From the NCBI GenBank assembly GCA_036346275.1, contig CM070726.1, positions 27,377,410 to 27,441,409 on the forward strand: a DNA stretch of 64,000 bases. Direction: 5' to 3'. Position numbers and translations under genes: made by a program. The notes under the pieces are model-generated. The model made no database searches and had not been told where the DNA came from. It was given only the letters and a program-made list of their open reading frames with translations. Positions 23,521 to 33,877 of the stretch are shown here, one piece after another; the stretch's first letter is position 1, and each line of letters opens with the position of its first letter. Source of the stretch: Otatea glauca. Taxonomy: Eukaryota > Streptophyta > Magnoliopsida > Poales > Poaceae.

Positions 23521-23606
23521 GCGAACCAGAGCTTTCAGAATTTATCCTCTCACGCTTAGTTCTCCATTTTCTTACTCTAAACTTCATCTTTTTTACGAGG
23601 GATTGC

Positions 23607-23801
23607 ATGGCCAACCAGAATCCTACGCTTGCTGAATTATGGGCGCTCTTCGAGATTGCCGTGGCTGAATTGGTGGAGGATACCGCCGCCGCCCTCGATC
23701 GTACCGCCGTCAACGTCTTCCTCGAGATCTTCCCCACCCTTCATGAGGTCGAGGAGGTTCTCATGGAAGCGCTCGGACGTGTTCGCCGCGGGGAGGTGTA
23801 A
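23607..23801 (+). CDS. Small acidic protein encoded antisense to the Tat retroelement
   Basis: A 64-codon frame, MANQNPTLAELWALFE to VRRGEV. It is predicted mostly helical, acidic and leucine/valine-rich, with no motif I recognise. Support for a real gene: a TATA box 94 bp upstream, an A-rich start context (GGATTGCATGGCC), and AT-rich 3' sequence with ATAATAAAG at 23857-23865 that could serve in polyadenylation. It lies between the 3' LTR and the minisatellite. Function is unknown; it could also be the first exon of the larger plus-strand gene downstream. Confidence 0.45.
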   Translation: MANQNPTLAELWALFEIAVAELVEDTAAALDRTAVNVFLEIFPTLHEVEEVLMEALGRVRRGEV

Positions 23802-23899
23802 AATATCTGTAAATATAATATTTTCCTAGGCATAATGCCTGGGGAATTTATATATAATAAAGAAGTACCTTTTCCAAGCATTTTTTCATGATTGTCGTT

Positions 23900-24480
23900 T
23901 AGACGTAGCTTGAACCCAGCTTGGGGCATATCGAAGCTTGCATGGTTCCTTGGTCGAGTGATATTCGCATCCAACCGTCATACGATACATCTTAGGTCCG
24001 ACTTGGGACATATTAGGATTTGCGCGGCTCTTGGCCGAGTGATACCCATATCCGACTGCTGTAGGGTATAGCTTAGGCTCGGCTTGGAGCGTATCAGGAT
24101 TTCCTTGGCTCATGGCCGAGTGATACCCATATCCGACTGCTGTAGGATATAGCTTAGGCTCAACTTGGAGCGCATCACGATTACGTGGCTCTTGGCCGAG
24201 TGATACCCATATCCGACTGGTGTAGGATACAGCTATGGTCCGTTATGGGACATATCAAAATTTTCTTGGCTCGTGGCCGAGTGATACCCATATCCGACTG
24301 CTGTAGGATATAGCTTAGGCTCAACTTGGAGGGTATCGAGATTTTCTCAGCTCATGGCCGAGTGATACTTGTATCCGACTGGTGTAGGATACAGCTCTGG
24401 TTCGACTTGGGACATATCAAGGTTTATCCGAATGGTATCCGTACTCGTTTATTACGATGCACAGCTTATCGACCCATCTT
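23900..24480. repeat. Minisatellite of ~81-bp units in the Tat 3' region
   Basis: GGCCGAGTGATACCCATATC recurs at about 24032, 24114, 24193, 24275 and 24356, with a diverged copy at 23951 and decaying copies to about 24560. Each unit also holds CCGACTGCTGTAGGATATAG and a CTTGGGACATATC/CTTGGAGCGTATC box. Two alternating subtypes (TTAGGCTC versus CTATGGTCC/CTCTGGTTC) are visible. Confidence 0.8.
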
Positions 24481-24939
24481 GGGACATACCATTGGAACCG
24501 TGCCTTATCAGGCTCAACTCGTGATATATGATTCCGTCATGCGGTAACCACCTAGCGACCCAACATGGGGTATATCACAAGAAGATATTTTTAATCCAAA
24601 CCGGAGGACACCCACGTCTCGCTTAGTTCGATAAGTGGTTAAACATCCCATCGTGGGGAGCAACGTGTCCCAAATATGATTTGGTCAAATCATGACTGCC
24701 TCTGTACGTCAGGACGCCAGGCTAGCAAATCATTACGAAGCATAGAGCAGGGTCAATCTTTTTCCCGCCGATTCGGCGAAAACCTAATTTCCCCCCTTTA
24801 AAGACTTAGCCGATGGTTCATTTTCCCCATCGCATACGCCTGCCTCTTTTGCTCCCTTTGTCTCTCCGCCTTCTCCGCCGCTAGGGTTAACTGCTGTTGC
24901 GCTCGCATCCTTGCGCCGCCGTTGATCTTTCCTCCAAAA
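24481..24939. other. Leader region upstream of the antisense gene
   Basis: Contains decaying minisatellite words to about 24640. TTTAAAGACTTAGCC at 24798 could act as a weak TATA, and 24830-24939 is pyrimidine-rich, resembling a plant 5' leader. No ORF of note. Confidence 0.35.
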
Positions 24940-27621
24940 ATGTCTTCTCAATCTTCCAAGAATGCCTCCCCACAGCCTTTGCCTCAAGATTGGACCACCT
25001 CGATCACGACAGAGGAGCGGTTGCAATCCATGGTGGATGACGGGGTTCTTCCAGCCCTGACCTTGATCTCCGCACGACCGGCCGCAGGTGAATCCATCCC
25101 AACCCCCCGTTCCGAAGAGATTGTGGTCTTTGAATCCTTCTTCCAACGCAGGCTGGGCCTTCCTGCCTGCGCCTTTCTTCGCGGTCTTCTCTTCTTCTAC
25201 AGCATCGATTTGGTGAACTTGAATCCCAATTCCATTCTGCAAATCTCTCTCTTTGTTCACCTCTATGAGGCTTTCTTGGGCATCCGCCCCCATTTCGATC
25301 TCTTTCGCCATTTCTACCTTTTGAAGCCTTATCCCTCAAAGAACGACCCCAAGGTAATTGGGGGAGCCGGATTTCAGTTGCGGGAGGGGTTAAAGAAAAA
25401 TTACTTCGCCATTCCCTTCAAAACCTCCAATAAAGGCTGGCACCAAGAATGGTTCTATTGTGCCAACCCTAATCCTGCTCTTCCCTCCTTTGTCGGGCGC
25501 CGGCCCAAGGTGTCCCTTTCTTGGGTATCTACCCCCAATGCTGCCGACATGGACCAGGTGCATGATCTTCTAGCGTTGATTGAGAAGCTAAAAGAAGATG
25601 GCCTCACGGGAGTTGGTCTGGCCCTTCATTTTGTTGCCCGTCAGATACAGCCTCTGAAGGAGCGAGTCCATTTGGGATACGCATTTGAAGGAAAGGATGA
25701 TCCGACCCGGGAACTGCCTGAAACATTATTGAAGGAGCAGGTATATGCCTGGGTGGGCGAAGTTTTTATCCCGAGCGTGGAGATGTCAAACATCAAATGC
25801 CCGAGGTCCTTCACTGCATCAAATCCTCCTCCTGAGGTGAGAAAGTTTAGCTGATAGATTTTGATATTGGTCTCTGAATGTCTTTTAACAGTTGTAACAC
25901 TCCTTTCCAGGATTGCCAAGCTTTTTTCAGTGATGCACCTCTCCCGGAGATGCCCGTTCATAAGAGCGCTCCCTTCAAACGACTTGCGTGCTCCCCGGCC
26001 GGAGACCCCACCGCCAAGAAGGGGAAGAAAGCGATGACCAAGGACCCCGCGAAGCCCCGGCGCCCGACTGGTGGTCCCAAGATTCAGGAACCACCAGCAC
26101 GAGCCCCAGCGCCTTCGGCTCCCCCTCCCCACGAGCCCGTGGTACAGTCGAGTTCGATTCCGAGAGACTCGATCAGTCGGGAAGAGCCCAGGGTTCCAGT
26201 TTGTAGCGCCCCGAGTGGTCCCTCCGGGAGTGGCTCTACCACTCGAAAGAAGCCCGCAATGAGAATGAAGAAGTCCGACAGGTTCGATGCCCCCATCGAC
26301 TCTTATTTGGTGCGTTTTGTCGGCTCTTTTACTGACTGTTCTTCTTGTAGGAATCCTTCGTACGATGTTCCTATCGAGACGCCGTCCGGGGCCACTAAAG
26401 AAAATGAGCCCCAGGGCGTTCATGTCTTGGTTGAGGAGGCCTCACCCGTGGACACAGGACCGCCCCCGAGCCCCAGCCACCTTCGCCGACACCTCATGCT
26501 TCGGCGTCGGGTCCTGCTGCTCCAGAGCCTGTCTCCCGCCCATCCCCCGAGGTCGAAGAGATCTCCTGAGACCCGCCGACTCCTGCTTGCCCTCGGCTCA
26601 TAATGCAGACCGCGTGGGTTGACGAGGAGGACGGTTTGAGGTCTCTTGACGACTCAGAGGAGGAGAAGGAGAGGAATGACTTTTACAGTCATGTGACTGC
26701 CTGCGCTCGCCTGGCCCGGGTAATACTTTTCACCATTCTTATCGCCTCTCTGCTTGTGCTAGTTAGCATGTCGTCACCTTCCCCTGCGATGGTTGTAGAA
26801 ATTGGGAGAACGTTCTGAAAAGAATTCCGAATACCTCCAGAAGATGCTCCCGGAGGTCAGGACGCACCAGGAATATCTGGCCGAGTTGGAGCAGATCTGG
26901 GCTAAGCATGCAACCGAGCTGCAAAGTCTCCGGTCGGAGGTCCACGCCCTGCGGGAAGAGAAGGAAACTCTTCGGCAGGAGAAGCTAGATGTCGTTGGCT
27001 CCCTTCGAGGTAAATATTTCCTGGACCACCCCATGCTGTTGTTCGATCGTCCGGTCTTTTGATTTCTTTGTCTTCATGTCAGCCCGGGATTCCACTGTTG
27101 CAAAGCTTCAAGAGCAACTCAAGGTCTCGGAAGCCTCCAAATTGAAGTCGGAGAAGGAGTTAGAAGGTACGCTCAGCAGCCTGGCCCTCCTTTATCTTCG
27201 TTGTCTTCTTGGTATTTCTTGATAATCAGTTTTGCTTGCAGACTATAAGTTTAAGACACAGGCGCAATACGTCGCTTACAACGAGAGGGTTGAATCCCTT
27301 GAAATGTCTTGCTCCAAGCTTCGCGAGGCCTCTGAGCCGCTGCTGAGGTTGCTTCATCCCGGAGACGAGAGGCCTCTCAGCAGAGACCAAGTCATCTCCC
27401 AACTGGAGGAAGCCCCCAAGGAGCTCAAGATACTTTTGAAGGAGACGGCGACCAATGGCGCTAGCCAGGCTCTGGCTATCACCAAATCGCTTTATCCCCG
27501 AGTGGATCTTAAAGCTATCAAGGACGGCTATGCCTGCAACGTGGATGAAGACCGGGCCGCCGAACTCTGGGATGAAGTCAGGGATGCTTCTTCAGCTGTA
27601 GCGGAAACTTTGGACCTATGA
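24940..27621 (+). CDS. Multi-exon antisense gene of the Tat element (Transposase_28-like, coiled coil)
   Basis: ATG at 24940 (MSSQSSKN). Exon 1 to 25836 encodes the domain called Transposase_28 or putative gypsy-type transposon protein: SIPTPRSEEIVVFESFF, RRLGLPACAFLRGLLFFY and a tryptophan/phenylalanine-rich region (KGWHQEWFYC). A GT-AG intron follows (25837-25910). Exon 2 is Pro/Ser/Lys-rich, to about 26309. Later exons at 26603-26719, 26799-27009, 27083-27166 and 27241-27621 are joined by GT-AG introns 26720-26798, 27010-27082 and 27167-27240. They encode a strongly charged coiled coil (LEQIWAKHATELQSLRSEVH). The stop is 265 bp from the convergent pol end. The 26310-26602 part is uncertain: a 41-bp GT-AG span and stops there suggest damage. 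Function is unknown. Confidence 0.75.
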
Positions 27622-27885
27622 ATCAAATATATAAAAGTGTTTCTTTGTTCTTGCATTTTCTCTTTAAATATGCAATTATGCTTGATGAGTCCATCCGAGT
27701 GGTTTTTGTCGTATCATGTCTGACTAGTTCAGCCCCCAGGCTGTTGGGCATGGCTCATGACACATGTCTCAGAGTCTTAAAATCGTAGGAGCAAAGCACT
27801 CAGACGCATAAATCTCGAGAAGATTATACGAAAATAACTTTAAGAGCAAACATTTATTCATAAAGAAACAATTGAATTACAAAGT
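27622..27885. other. Intergenic space between convergent antisense gene and pol
   Basis: AT-rich 265 bp holding the presumed 3' ends of both transcripts. ATATATAAAAG follows the antisense stop. No ORF. Confidence 0.5.
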
Positions 27886-29362
27886 TCAAGTAAAAAAACG
27901 ACGTAGCTGTTCTATGTTCCAGGTGTTTTTGACAGTCGTGCCGTCTTCACGCTTGAGCTTATAAGCTCCAGGGTGTACCACCTCATCGATGATATAATGG
28001 CCTTCCCAGCTTGGGGATAGCTTATGCTCGCATTTCTGATTCTTTCTAAGGACCAGATCTCCTTTAGAGAATGCACGGCTCCTTACATTGCGACCGTGAT
28101 AGCGACGTTAGCCCTGAAGATACTTTGCCGACTTAATTGTTGCGACGTCCCTGGCTTCTTCCAGTCAGTTGAGGTCTTCTAGCCGGCTTTCTTCCGAGGC
28201 GACTTTTTCATAGCTCCGAACCCGCGGGGATCCGAATTCTAACTCGGTGGGGAGGACCGCCTCTGAGCCATACACCAGGAAAAAAGGTGACTACCCGGAT
28301 GCTCTGCTGGGAGTGGTTCGCAGCCCCCAGAGCACCGAATGCAATTCTTTGACCCACCGAGTGGCATATGGTTTGAGACGATCAAGAATCCTTGCCTTTA
28401 GGTCTTGTAACACCATGCCGTTGGCTCACTCGACCTGTCCATTACTTCGGGGGTGTGCTACCGATGCGAAGCAAATTTTTATGCCGAGTTCGCCGCACCA
28501 GTCTTGAAATATGCTGCCTCTGAATTGGGTGCCGTTATCCGTGATTATTCGGTTTGGTACACCGAACATAACCAAGATCTCATTGAAGAATTCTTTGGCC
28601 TTTAATGCTGTGATTGTGGTGACTGGCTTGGCCTCCACCCATTTGGTGAATTTATCAACAGCCACGAAGAGATGAGTATAACCACCTTGAGCCTTCTTCA
28701 AAGGTCCCACCATGTCGTGCCCTCAGACCGCAAATTGCCAGGTGATCGGGATGGTCTATAATTCCTGTGCCGGTTTGTTCATCTGTCGCGCGAAGAACTG
28801 ACATCCTTCGCATGTCCGGACGATGTCCTCTGCATCAGTGACAGCAGTCGGCCAGAAAAATCCTTGACGATAAGCCTTACCAACCAGGGTTGTTGACGCC
28901 GCGTGATTACTACAGACTCCCGAGCGGATTTCCTTGAGAATATCTCTTCCTTCTTTTTCTGATATGCACCGTCGTAGTACACCAGAGGAGCTCTTGCGAT
29001 AGAGTTCTTCCCTGATCACGACATAGCTCTTGCTTCGGCGCATTATTCGTTCGACCTGCACGCGGTCTTTGGGTAGCTCGTCCTTCGTCAGGTAGTCCAG
29101 ATACGGAGCTGTCCAATTAGGGGTGATGACTAGGACTTCAGCCTCTATGTTCTTCTCCACTGGGATGTCCGGTTTTGACCGAATGCTAATCGTGGGCTTA
29201 TGAATTTCTTCGACGAATACTCCCACGGGCACCGTTGTCCGGCAGGATCCCATCTTTGCTAGCTCATCAGCCACTTCATTATCCCGACGGAGCACATGAA
29301 CAAGCTCCAAGCCATCAAAATTGCCTTCTAGCTTGCGTACCTCCTGGCAGTAGGCGACCATG
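27886..29362 (-). pseudogene. Integrase of the Tat element
   Basis: Minus strand from about 29361. The zinc-binding region (HAASTTLVGKAYRQGFFWP, CEGCQFFARQ) is in the frame closing at 28756. A stop then precedes the core at 28713-28426, which shows FVAVDKFTKWVEAKP and the Asp-containing RIITDNGTQF. The C-terminal part continues in other frames to a TGA at 27886-27888, with matches to SWEGHYIIDE and AYKLKREDG-type sequence. The third catalytic residue region (NGQVE) is intact but followed by a broken frame. Frameshifts and stops make it inactive. Confidence 0.82.
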
Positions 29363-29752
29363 TTGTCTTCGATGCAGGATCATTCTTTTTGCACCTGATT
29401 GACCACGAGCATTGAATCTCCACGAACCATCAGGTGTTGGATATCGAGTGATATGGCGATGCGGAGCCCATGGATGAGTGCCTCGTACTCGACGGCATTG
29501 TTTGACGCGGAAAAAAGTATTTGCAGAACGTACCTCAACCGCTCTCCACTTGACGATATGAGCACTATACCAGCCCCCGCGCCGTTGAGCATGAGGGAAC
29601 CATCGAAGTACATCGTCCAATACTCGAGTTCCTTGACGACCGCCGGGCTTTGAAGTTCTGTCCACTCGGCATTGAAGTCGGCGAGCGCTTGAATAGGATA
29701 TCAAAGGCTCCAAGCTCGACTACCCACTTTGCAATTCTCCCTGTAGCCTCCT
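29313..29752 (-). pseudogene. RNase H of the Tat element, 3' of the insertion
   Basis: Minus strand: after the insertion the pol frame resumes with EATGRIAKWVVELGAFDI. RNase H proper then follows at 29613-29380, with FDGSLMLNGAGAGIVL (first catalytic Asp), NNAVEYEALIHGL (Glu) and VRGDSMLVV (Asp). A frameshift separates the two pieces near 29620. It would degrade the RNA of RNA-DNA hybrids in the particle. Confidence 0.8.
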
Positions 29753-30824
29753 TGAAATCCAAAATTATTAGATTGCCCAAATGTATCTTTTATAAGTCTC
29801 AACTATGAGAAAATCTTATAAAATATCTCATCTCACCCCTTTTCAATAATCAAATATTCATATTTCTTAGTGATTAAGTATTTGTCGTTAACAACATTAT
29901 AATATAGTTATCATTTATGATGATATGTATTATCATGTTTGTTGATTCCATATTTAACTCATCTTCTAATGATAAAAAATTAGTACCTTCTCAAGTACCA
30001 TATTTTTATGATTTGTTTGGATGTGACTTATATTATATACATATTTTTTTTAAAACAAAATTTATAAAAAAAACATGATAAAGGATGGCTTCCGTGATAC
30101 TAACGATAGCTGTTATAACTTTTTTTAGAATCTTGCTGCGATGCAATGAAAACCGTGATTTAAATCCTTGGCTTTCAGAGAAGGGCCCTGCAAGGCATCA
30201 ACTTCACATGCGAATATAAGTATCTGAAGAACATGTATATCATAGGATATAAAGCGGCAAAAGGCCAACTTGAATTTGTTCTACATGTTGTAGAAAATTC
30301 CCTTGCGCTGGAGGTGTTAACTGTGGAGATAACTCAAATAGTCCATGAGGATTTTTGAGCTCATAAAATTCTTCGAGTGACTATTTATAAATATATTGTA
30401 CTAGAAGGCACCATATTTTTGGGCTCGGTATCACTCTCTCCGGTCACCAAATAGTTGTTGTTTTAGACATCGACACGATCTTCTAAATACTGCTTTGACC
30501 ATTACTTTCTAGTACAATATATTTATAAACCACAATAAAATTATAATATTATGAAAGTACATTTTGTGGTAAATCTACATATATGATTTTCATGTATCTA
30601 ATATAAATATTTAAAAAGATATTGACAATCAAAATTTCAAAAATTTGACTATACTTATATCTAAAACGACAACTATTTGTGACCAAAGGGAATATATTGT
30701 CCAAAACTGTCACCAAGGGTGAAATTTTGTGTTATCTAAGACTACTTTGAGCGTAGTCTATGCAAGAAGCCGAGTAGTTTTCTAAAACTATAAGGCACCA
30801 TATTTTTGGGCTCGGTATCACTCT
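29753..30824. repeat. 1072-bp insertion in Tat pol, copied from 35028-36070
   Basis: 29753-30795 matches 35028-36070 with no length change and no difference I could find by eye. The final 29 bp (30796-30824) repeat an internal segment of the same copy (about 30407-30435). CTCCT flanks the insertion at 29748-29752 and 30825-30829, and removing it restores the pol frame. The ends lack TG/CA or terminal inverted repeats. It carries a Stowaway-like MITE at about 30428-30695. A minus-strand open frame of RT runs into it and terminates at 30732. Confidence 0.85.
30428..30695. mobile_element. Stowaway-like MITE (inside the copied segment)
   Basis: Terminal inverted repeats are visible: CTCTCCGGTCACCAAATAGT at the left and, reading inward from the right, the complement of ACTATTTGTGACCAAAGGGA. 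They resemble the CTCCCTCC/GGTCAC ends of grass Stowaway MITEs with TA targets. A second copy in the source segment is at about 35703-35970. Confidence 0.6.
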
Positions 30825-30829
30825 CTCCT

Positions 30830-32036
30830 GGTTGTGAAGTATGTCTCCTATTGGGAAGGAGGTGACCACCGAAACAGTATGCTCTTGGAAGTAGTGCTTG
30901 AGTTTGCGAGAAGTAAGAAGTACGGCGTATAATAATTTTTGCACTTGTGGATATCGCACCTTAGATTCACTCAGGACCTTGCTGACGAAGTAGACCGGAT
31001 GTTGGATCTTCTGCACGTGACCCGGCTCCTCCCTTTCTACGACGATCGCAGCGCTGACTACGTGAGTCGTCGCCGCGATGTACAGTAACAGAGGTTCTTC
31101 TGGCATCGAAGAAACCAAGACCGGGGGCGTCGTTAAGAAGGTCTTTAAATCTTCAAATGCTTGTTGTGCCTCAGGCGTCCATTGGAACTTGTCCTGCTTC
31201 TTGAGGAGTTTAAAAAATGGCATACCTCGCATACCCACTCGGGAAATAAACCTGCTGAGTGCGGCCATGCATCCTGTAAGCTTCTGGATGTCCTTTTGGC
31301 AAGTTGGCGGTTCCATATCCGATATGGCCTTGATCTTCTCTGGATTGGCTTCGATGCCTCGTTGGGAGACGATAAACCCGAGCAGTTTTCCCGAAGATAC
31401 TCCGAAAACACACTTCTCGAGATTAAGCTTCATGCTGAAGGCCCTTAGACTTTCGAACGTCTCGGTTAGGTCGGCGATAAGGTTCTTCCTCTCCCGAGTC
31501 TTTACCACGACATCATCCACATATGCCTCCACATTGCATCCGAGTTGGGTATGAAAGCACCGCTGTATTGCGCGCTGATAAGTTGCACCAGTATTTTTTA
31601 AACCGAACGACATCGTGGTATAGCAAAAGGCCCCAGAGGGCGTGATGAATAAAGTCTTGATGTGATCTTCCGCCTTTAGGCGAATCTGGTGATACCCTGA
31701 GTAGGCATCGAGAAAACTCAGGATTTCGCACCTAGTGGTCGAGTCAACCACCTGATCAATTTGAGGTAGCCCGAAGGGATCCTTCGGACATGCCTTGTTG
31801 AGATCAGTATAATCAACGCACATATGCCAAGTTTTATTCTTCTTTTGAACTAGTACAGGGTTTGCCAACCAATCGGGATGATACACTTCTTTGATAAAAC
31901 CCGCAGCTAATAGCTTGGTGATCTCCTGCTTGATGGCGTTTGACGATCCGAGCGAACCACGAGTCTCGCTGATCGGCTTTGCCTTTTCGTCGACGTGTAG
32001 AGAATGCTCGATCACCTCCTTAGGAACACCCAACAT
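30830..32036 (-). CDS. pol: Reverse transcriptase of the Tat element
   Basis: Minus-strand frame of about 400 real residues. RT motifs: GFIKEVYHPDWLANPVLVQK, MCVDYTDLNKACPKD, FLDAYSGYHQI, TMSFGLKNTGATYQR and the catalytic YVDDVVVK. The connection domain follows (QKLLYAVLLTSRKLKHYF) to GDILHNQ, where the 1072-bp insertion starts. Residues after that point (to the stop at 30732) come from the inserted DNA. The substitution GLKNTGA for the usual GLKNAGA suggests mild decay. Upstream it is separated from protease by stops between 32036 and 32387. Confidence 0.88.
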
Positions 32037-32386
32037 GTCGGATGGTTTTCAGGTAAAGATGTCCTTGTTAGCCCAGAGGAAGGTGACGAGCACGTCTTCC
32101 TATTTATCCCCGAGCACTATCCCGATCAAAGTCGTCTTGGACGAGTCGGATGGGTCGAGGATAATTCTCTTGGTTCCTTCGCTAGGCTTTATCCCTGACG
32201 TGGCCTGCTTCTTGGATGGGACGTTGTCTTCTTCCTGCAATGTGGCAGCCTCTGCCTGGATATTCTTCCCCTCAGCGGTTGCCTCCTACAGCTCGGCAAG
32301 TTCACAATTCTCTCGGTCGTATTCCAAAGATCGCTTGATGTCGCTGCGAATCGTGATGACGCCTTCGGGTCCCGGCATCTTCATCA

Positions 32387-33073
32387 TCAAATAGGTGTAG
32401 TGCGGGACGGCCATGAATCGAGCCAGACCAGGTCTTCTAAGATAGTGTGATACGTTGTCTCGAAATCCGCTAGCTTGAAATTTACATACTCGGTCCGATA
32501 GTTGCTTTTGGTACCGAAGGTGACAAGCAAAGAAATCTTCCCGAGAGGAAACGAAGACGCCCTAGGGATCACCCCGTGGAACGGCTGCGAGCTCGGCCTT
32601 AGCTCGGAGCGGGGGATGTTCATGTCGTCGAGGGTTTTGGCGAACAAGACGTTGAGCCCACTCCCTCCATCAATCAAGACCTTCTTGAGCTTTACACTGC
32701 GAATGACAGGGTCGAGCACTAGAGGGTACTTACCCGGATGTAGAACTTGGTTGGGGTGATCCGAGCGATCGAAGGTGATTGGGACTTTAGACCACTTTAG
32801 ATATTGGGGGATTGCCGGTTCCACCGCATTGATCTCCCGGGCGGTAAGCTTTTGCTTCCGCTTGGACTCGTATCCGGTGGAGCCCTTGTATATGTAGTTC
32901 AGCTCGTGCTCGGGCTCTTGGTAGTCATCCTCGCCAGGAATGTCCTTCTTCTTGGCCGCCCCCTCCCTCGCTGGAGCCGGCTGCTTGTTGCTTTCGCGCG
33001 CAAAACGCTTCAGAGTAAAGCAGTCTTTAGCGGCGTGTTTACCTTTAGGGTGGAAAGGACAGATCGCTGCCAT
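32387..33073 (-). CDS. gag knuckle region and aspartic protease of the Tat element
   Basis: A 228-codon minus-strand frame. The first residues hold a CX-H-C type knuckle remnant (CPFHPKGKHAAKDC). A lysine-rich linker leads to the retroviral-type protease with VLIDGGSGLNVLF, where DGGS replaces the more common DTGS/DSGA as is usual in Tat elements. Conserved FHGVIP and TYHTILEDL-like segments follow. It would process the polyprotein. Confidence 0.82.
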   Translation of the reverse strand: MAAICPFHPKGKHAAKDCFTLKRFARESNKQPAPAREGAAKKKDIPGEDDYQEPEHELNYIYKGSTGYESKRKQKLTAREINAVEPAIPQYLKWSKVPITFDRSDHPNQVLHPGKYPLVLDPVIRSVKLKKVLIDGGSGLNVLFAKTLDDMNIPRSELRPSSQPFHGVIPRASSFPLGKISLLVTFGTKSNYRTEYVNFKLADFETTYHTILEDLVWLDSWPSRTTPI

Positions 33074-33142
33074 GACGGTATTGTAGTCGGGTGCCTCCCT
33101 TCGTGCGACTCGGGGCTGGTTGCGTTCTGCTACCGCAACTAG

Positions 33143-33877
33143 CTACTCGCCTTTTCGCTTTTTGTCTTTGTGCTTGGAGGACTCGGCTCTGTCGCCTTTG
33201 TTCTTCTGTTGCGGGCGATCTTCTTGGCGCTCGGCCAGGGCGTCGGAGGCCTTGGCATAGCGGTCAGCCAATGCAAACATCTCCTTTACAGAGGCCGGTG
33301 GTTTCCTGGATATTTTCTTGATTAGATCAGGATCACTTACCCCTTTCTGAAAGGCAGCCACCACCACTGCATCAGATACGTCCCTGATAGTGTTCTTCTT
33401 CTGCATGAAACGTCGGATGAAATCTCTTAGCGTCTCGTCCTTCTTCTGGTGAAGCTGATATAGGTCCCACGGGGTGCCGAGCCTCTTGTAGGTCCCCTGG
33501 AAGTTCACGATAAACTGATCGCAAAGATCGCTCCATGAGTCTACCGAGTTTGCAGGAAGTCCTGTGAGCCATGCTTGAGTCGAGGGGGTGAGATTGACTG
33601 GCAGATAATTCGCCATTACGTTTTGGTTGCTCCCAACTGCTTTAACCTCTAGGGCGTAGACCTGCAGCCAAGCTTCCGGATCTCGCTCCCCGTCAAACTT
33701 TACGATGCCCTTGGGGTTGAAACCTTCGGGCCATACCACTCGGCGTAACCGAGAGGTGAACGCTCGGATTTCGTCGATGGATATGTCGTCATGACGAGGG
33801 GGAGTCCGGCGTGGCGAGCCTCTGGCTCGGCGATCATCATCAACGCGTCGGGGTGACGTTCGGCACGGCGAGTCCAT
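33143..33877 (-). CDS. gag: gag capsid region of the Tat element
   Basis: A 244-codon minus-strand frame. Retrotransposon gag domain signals are FDGERDPEAWLQVYALE, MANYLPVNLTPSTQAWLTGL, SWSDLCDQFIVNFQG and DETLRDFIRRFMQKKNTI. A very basic Lys/Arg-rich end (KDKKRKGE) precedes the protease frame. The upstream part of gag lies in another frame at 33700-34740, so a frameshift separates them. Confidence 0.85.
   Translation of the reverse strand: MDSPCRTSPRRVDDDRRARGSPRRTPPRHDDISIDEIRAFTSRLRRVVWPEGFNPKGIVKFDGERDPEAWLQVYALEVKAVGSNQNVMANYLPVNLTPSTQAWLTGLPANSVDSWSDLCDQFIVNFQGTYKRLGTPWDLYQLHQKKDETLRDFIRRFMQKKNTIRDVSDAVVVAAFQKGVSDPDLIKKISRKPPASVKEMFALADRYAKASDALAERQEDRPQQKNKGDRAESSKHKDKKRKGE

Noticed and set aside
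29753..30824. A solo LTR inserted in Tat pol, because of TG start and 5-bp duplication
   Set aside because: It does not end in CA, the other copy lacks the last 29 bp, and that 29 bp is an internal repeat of the same copy. Templated repair explains more.
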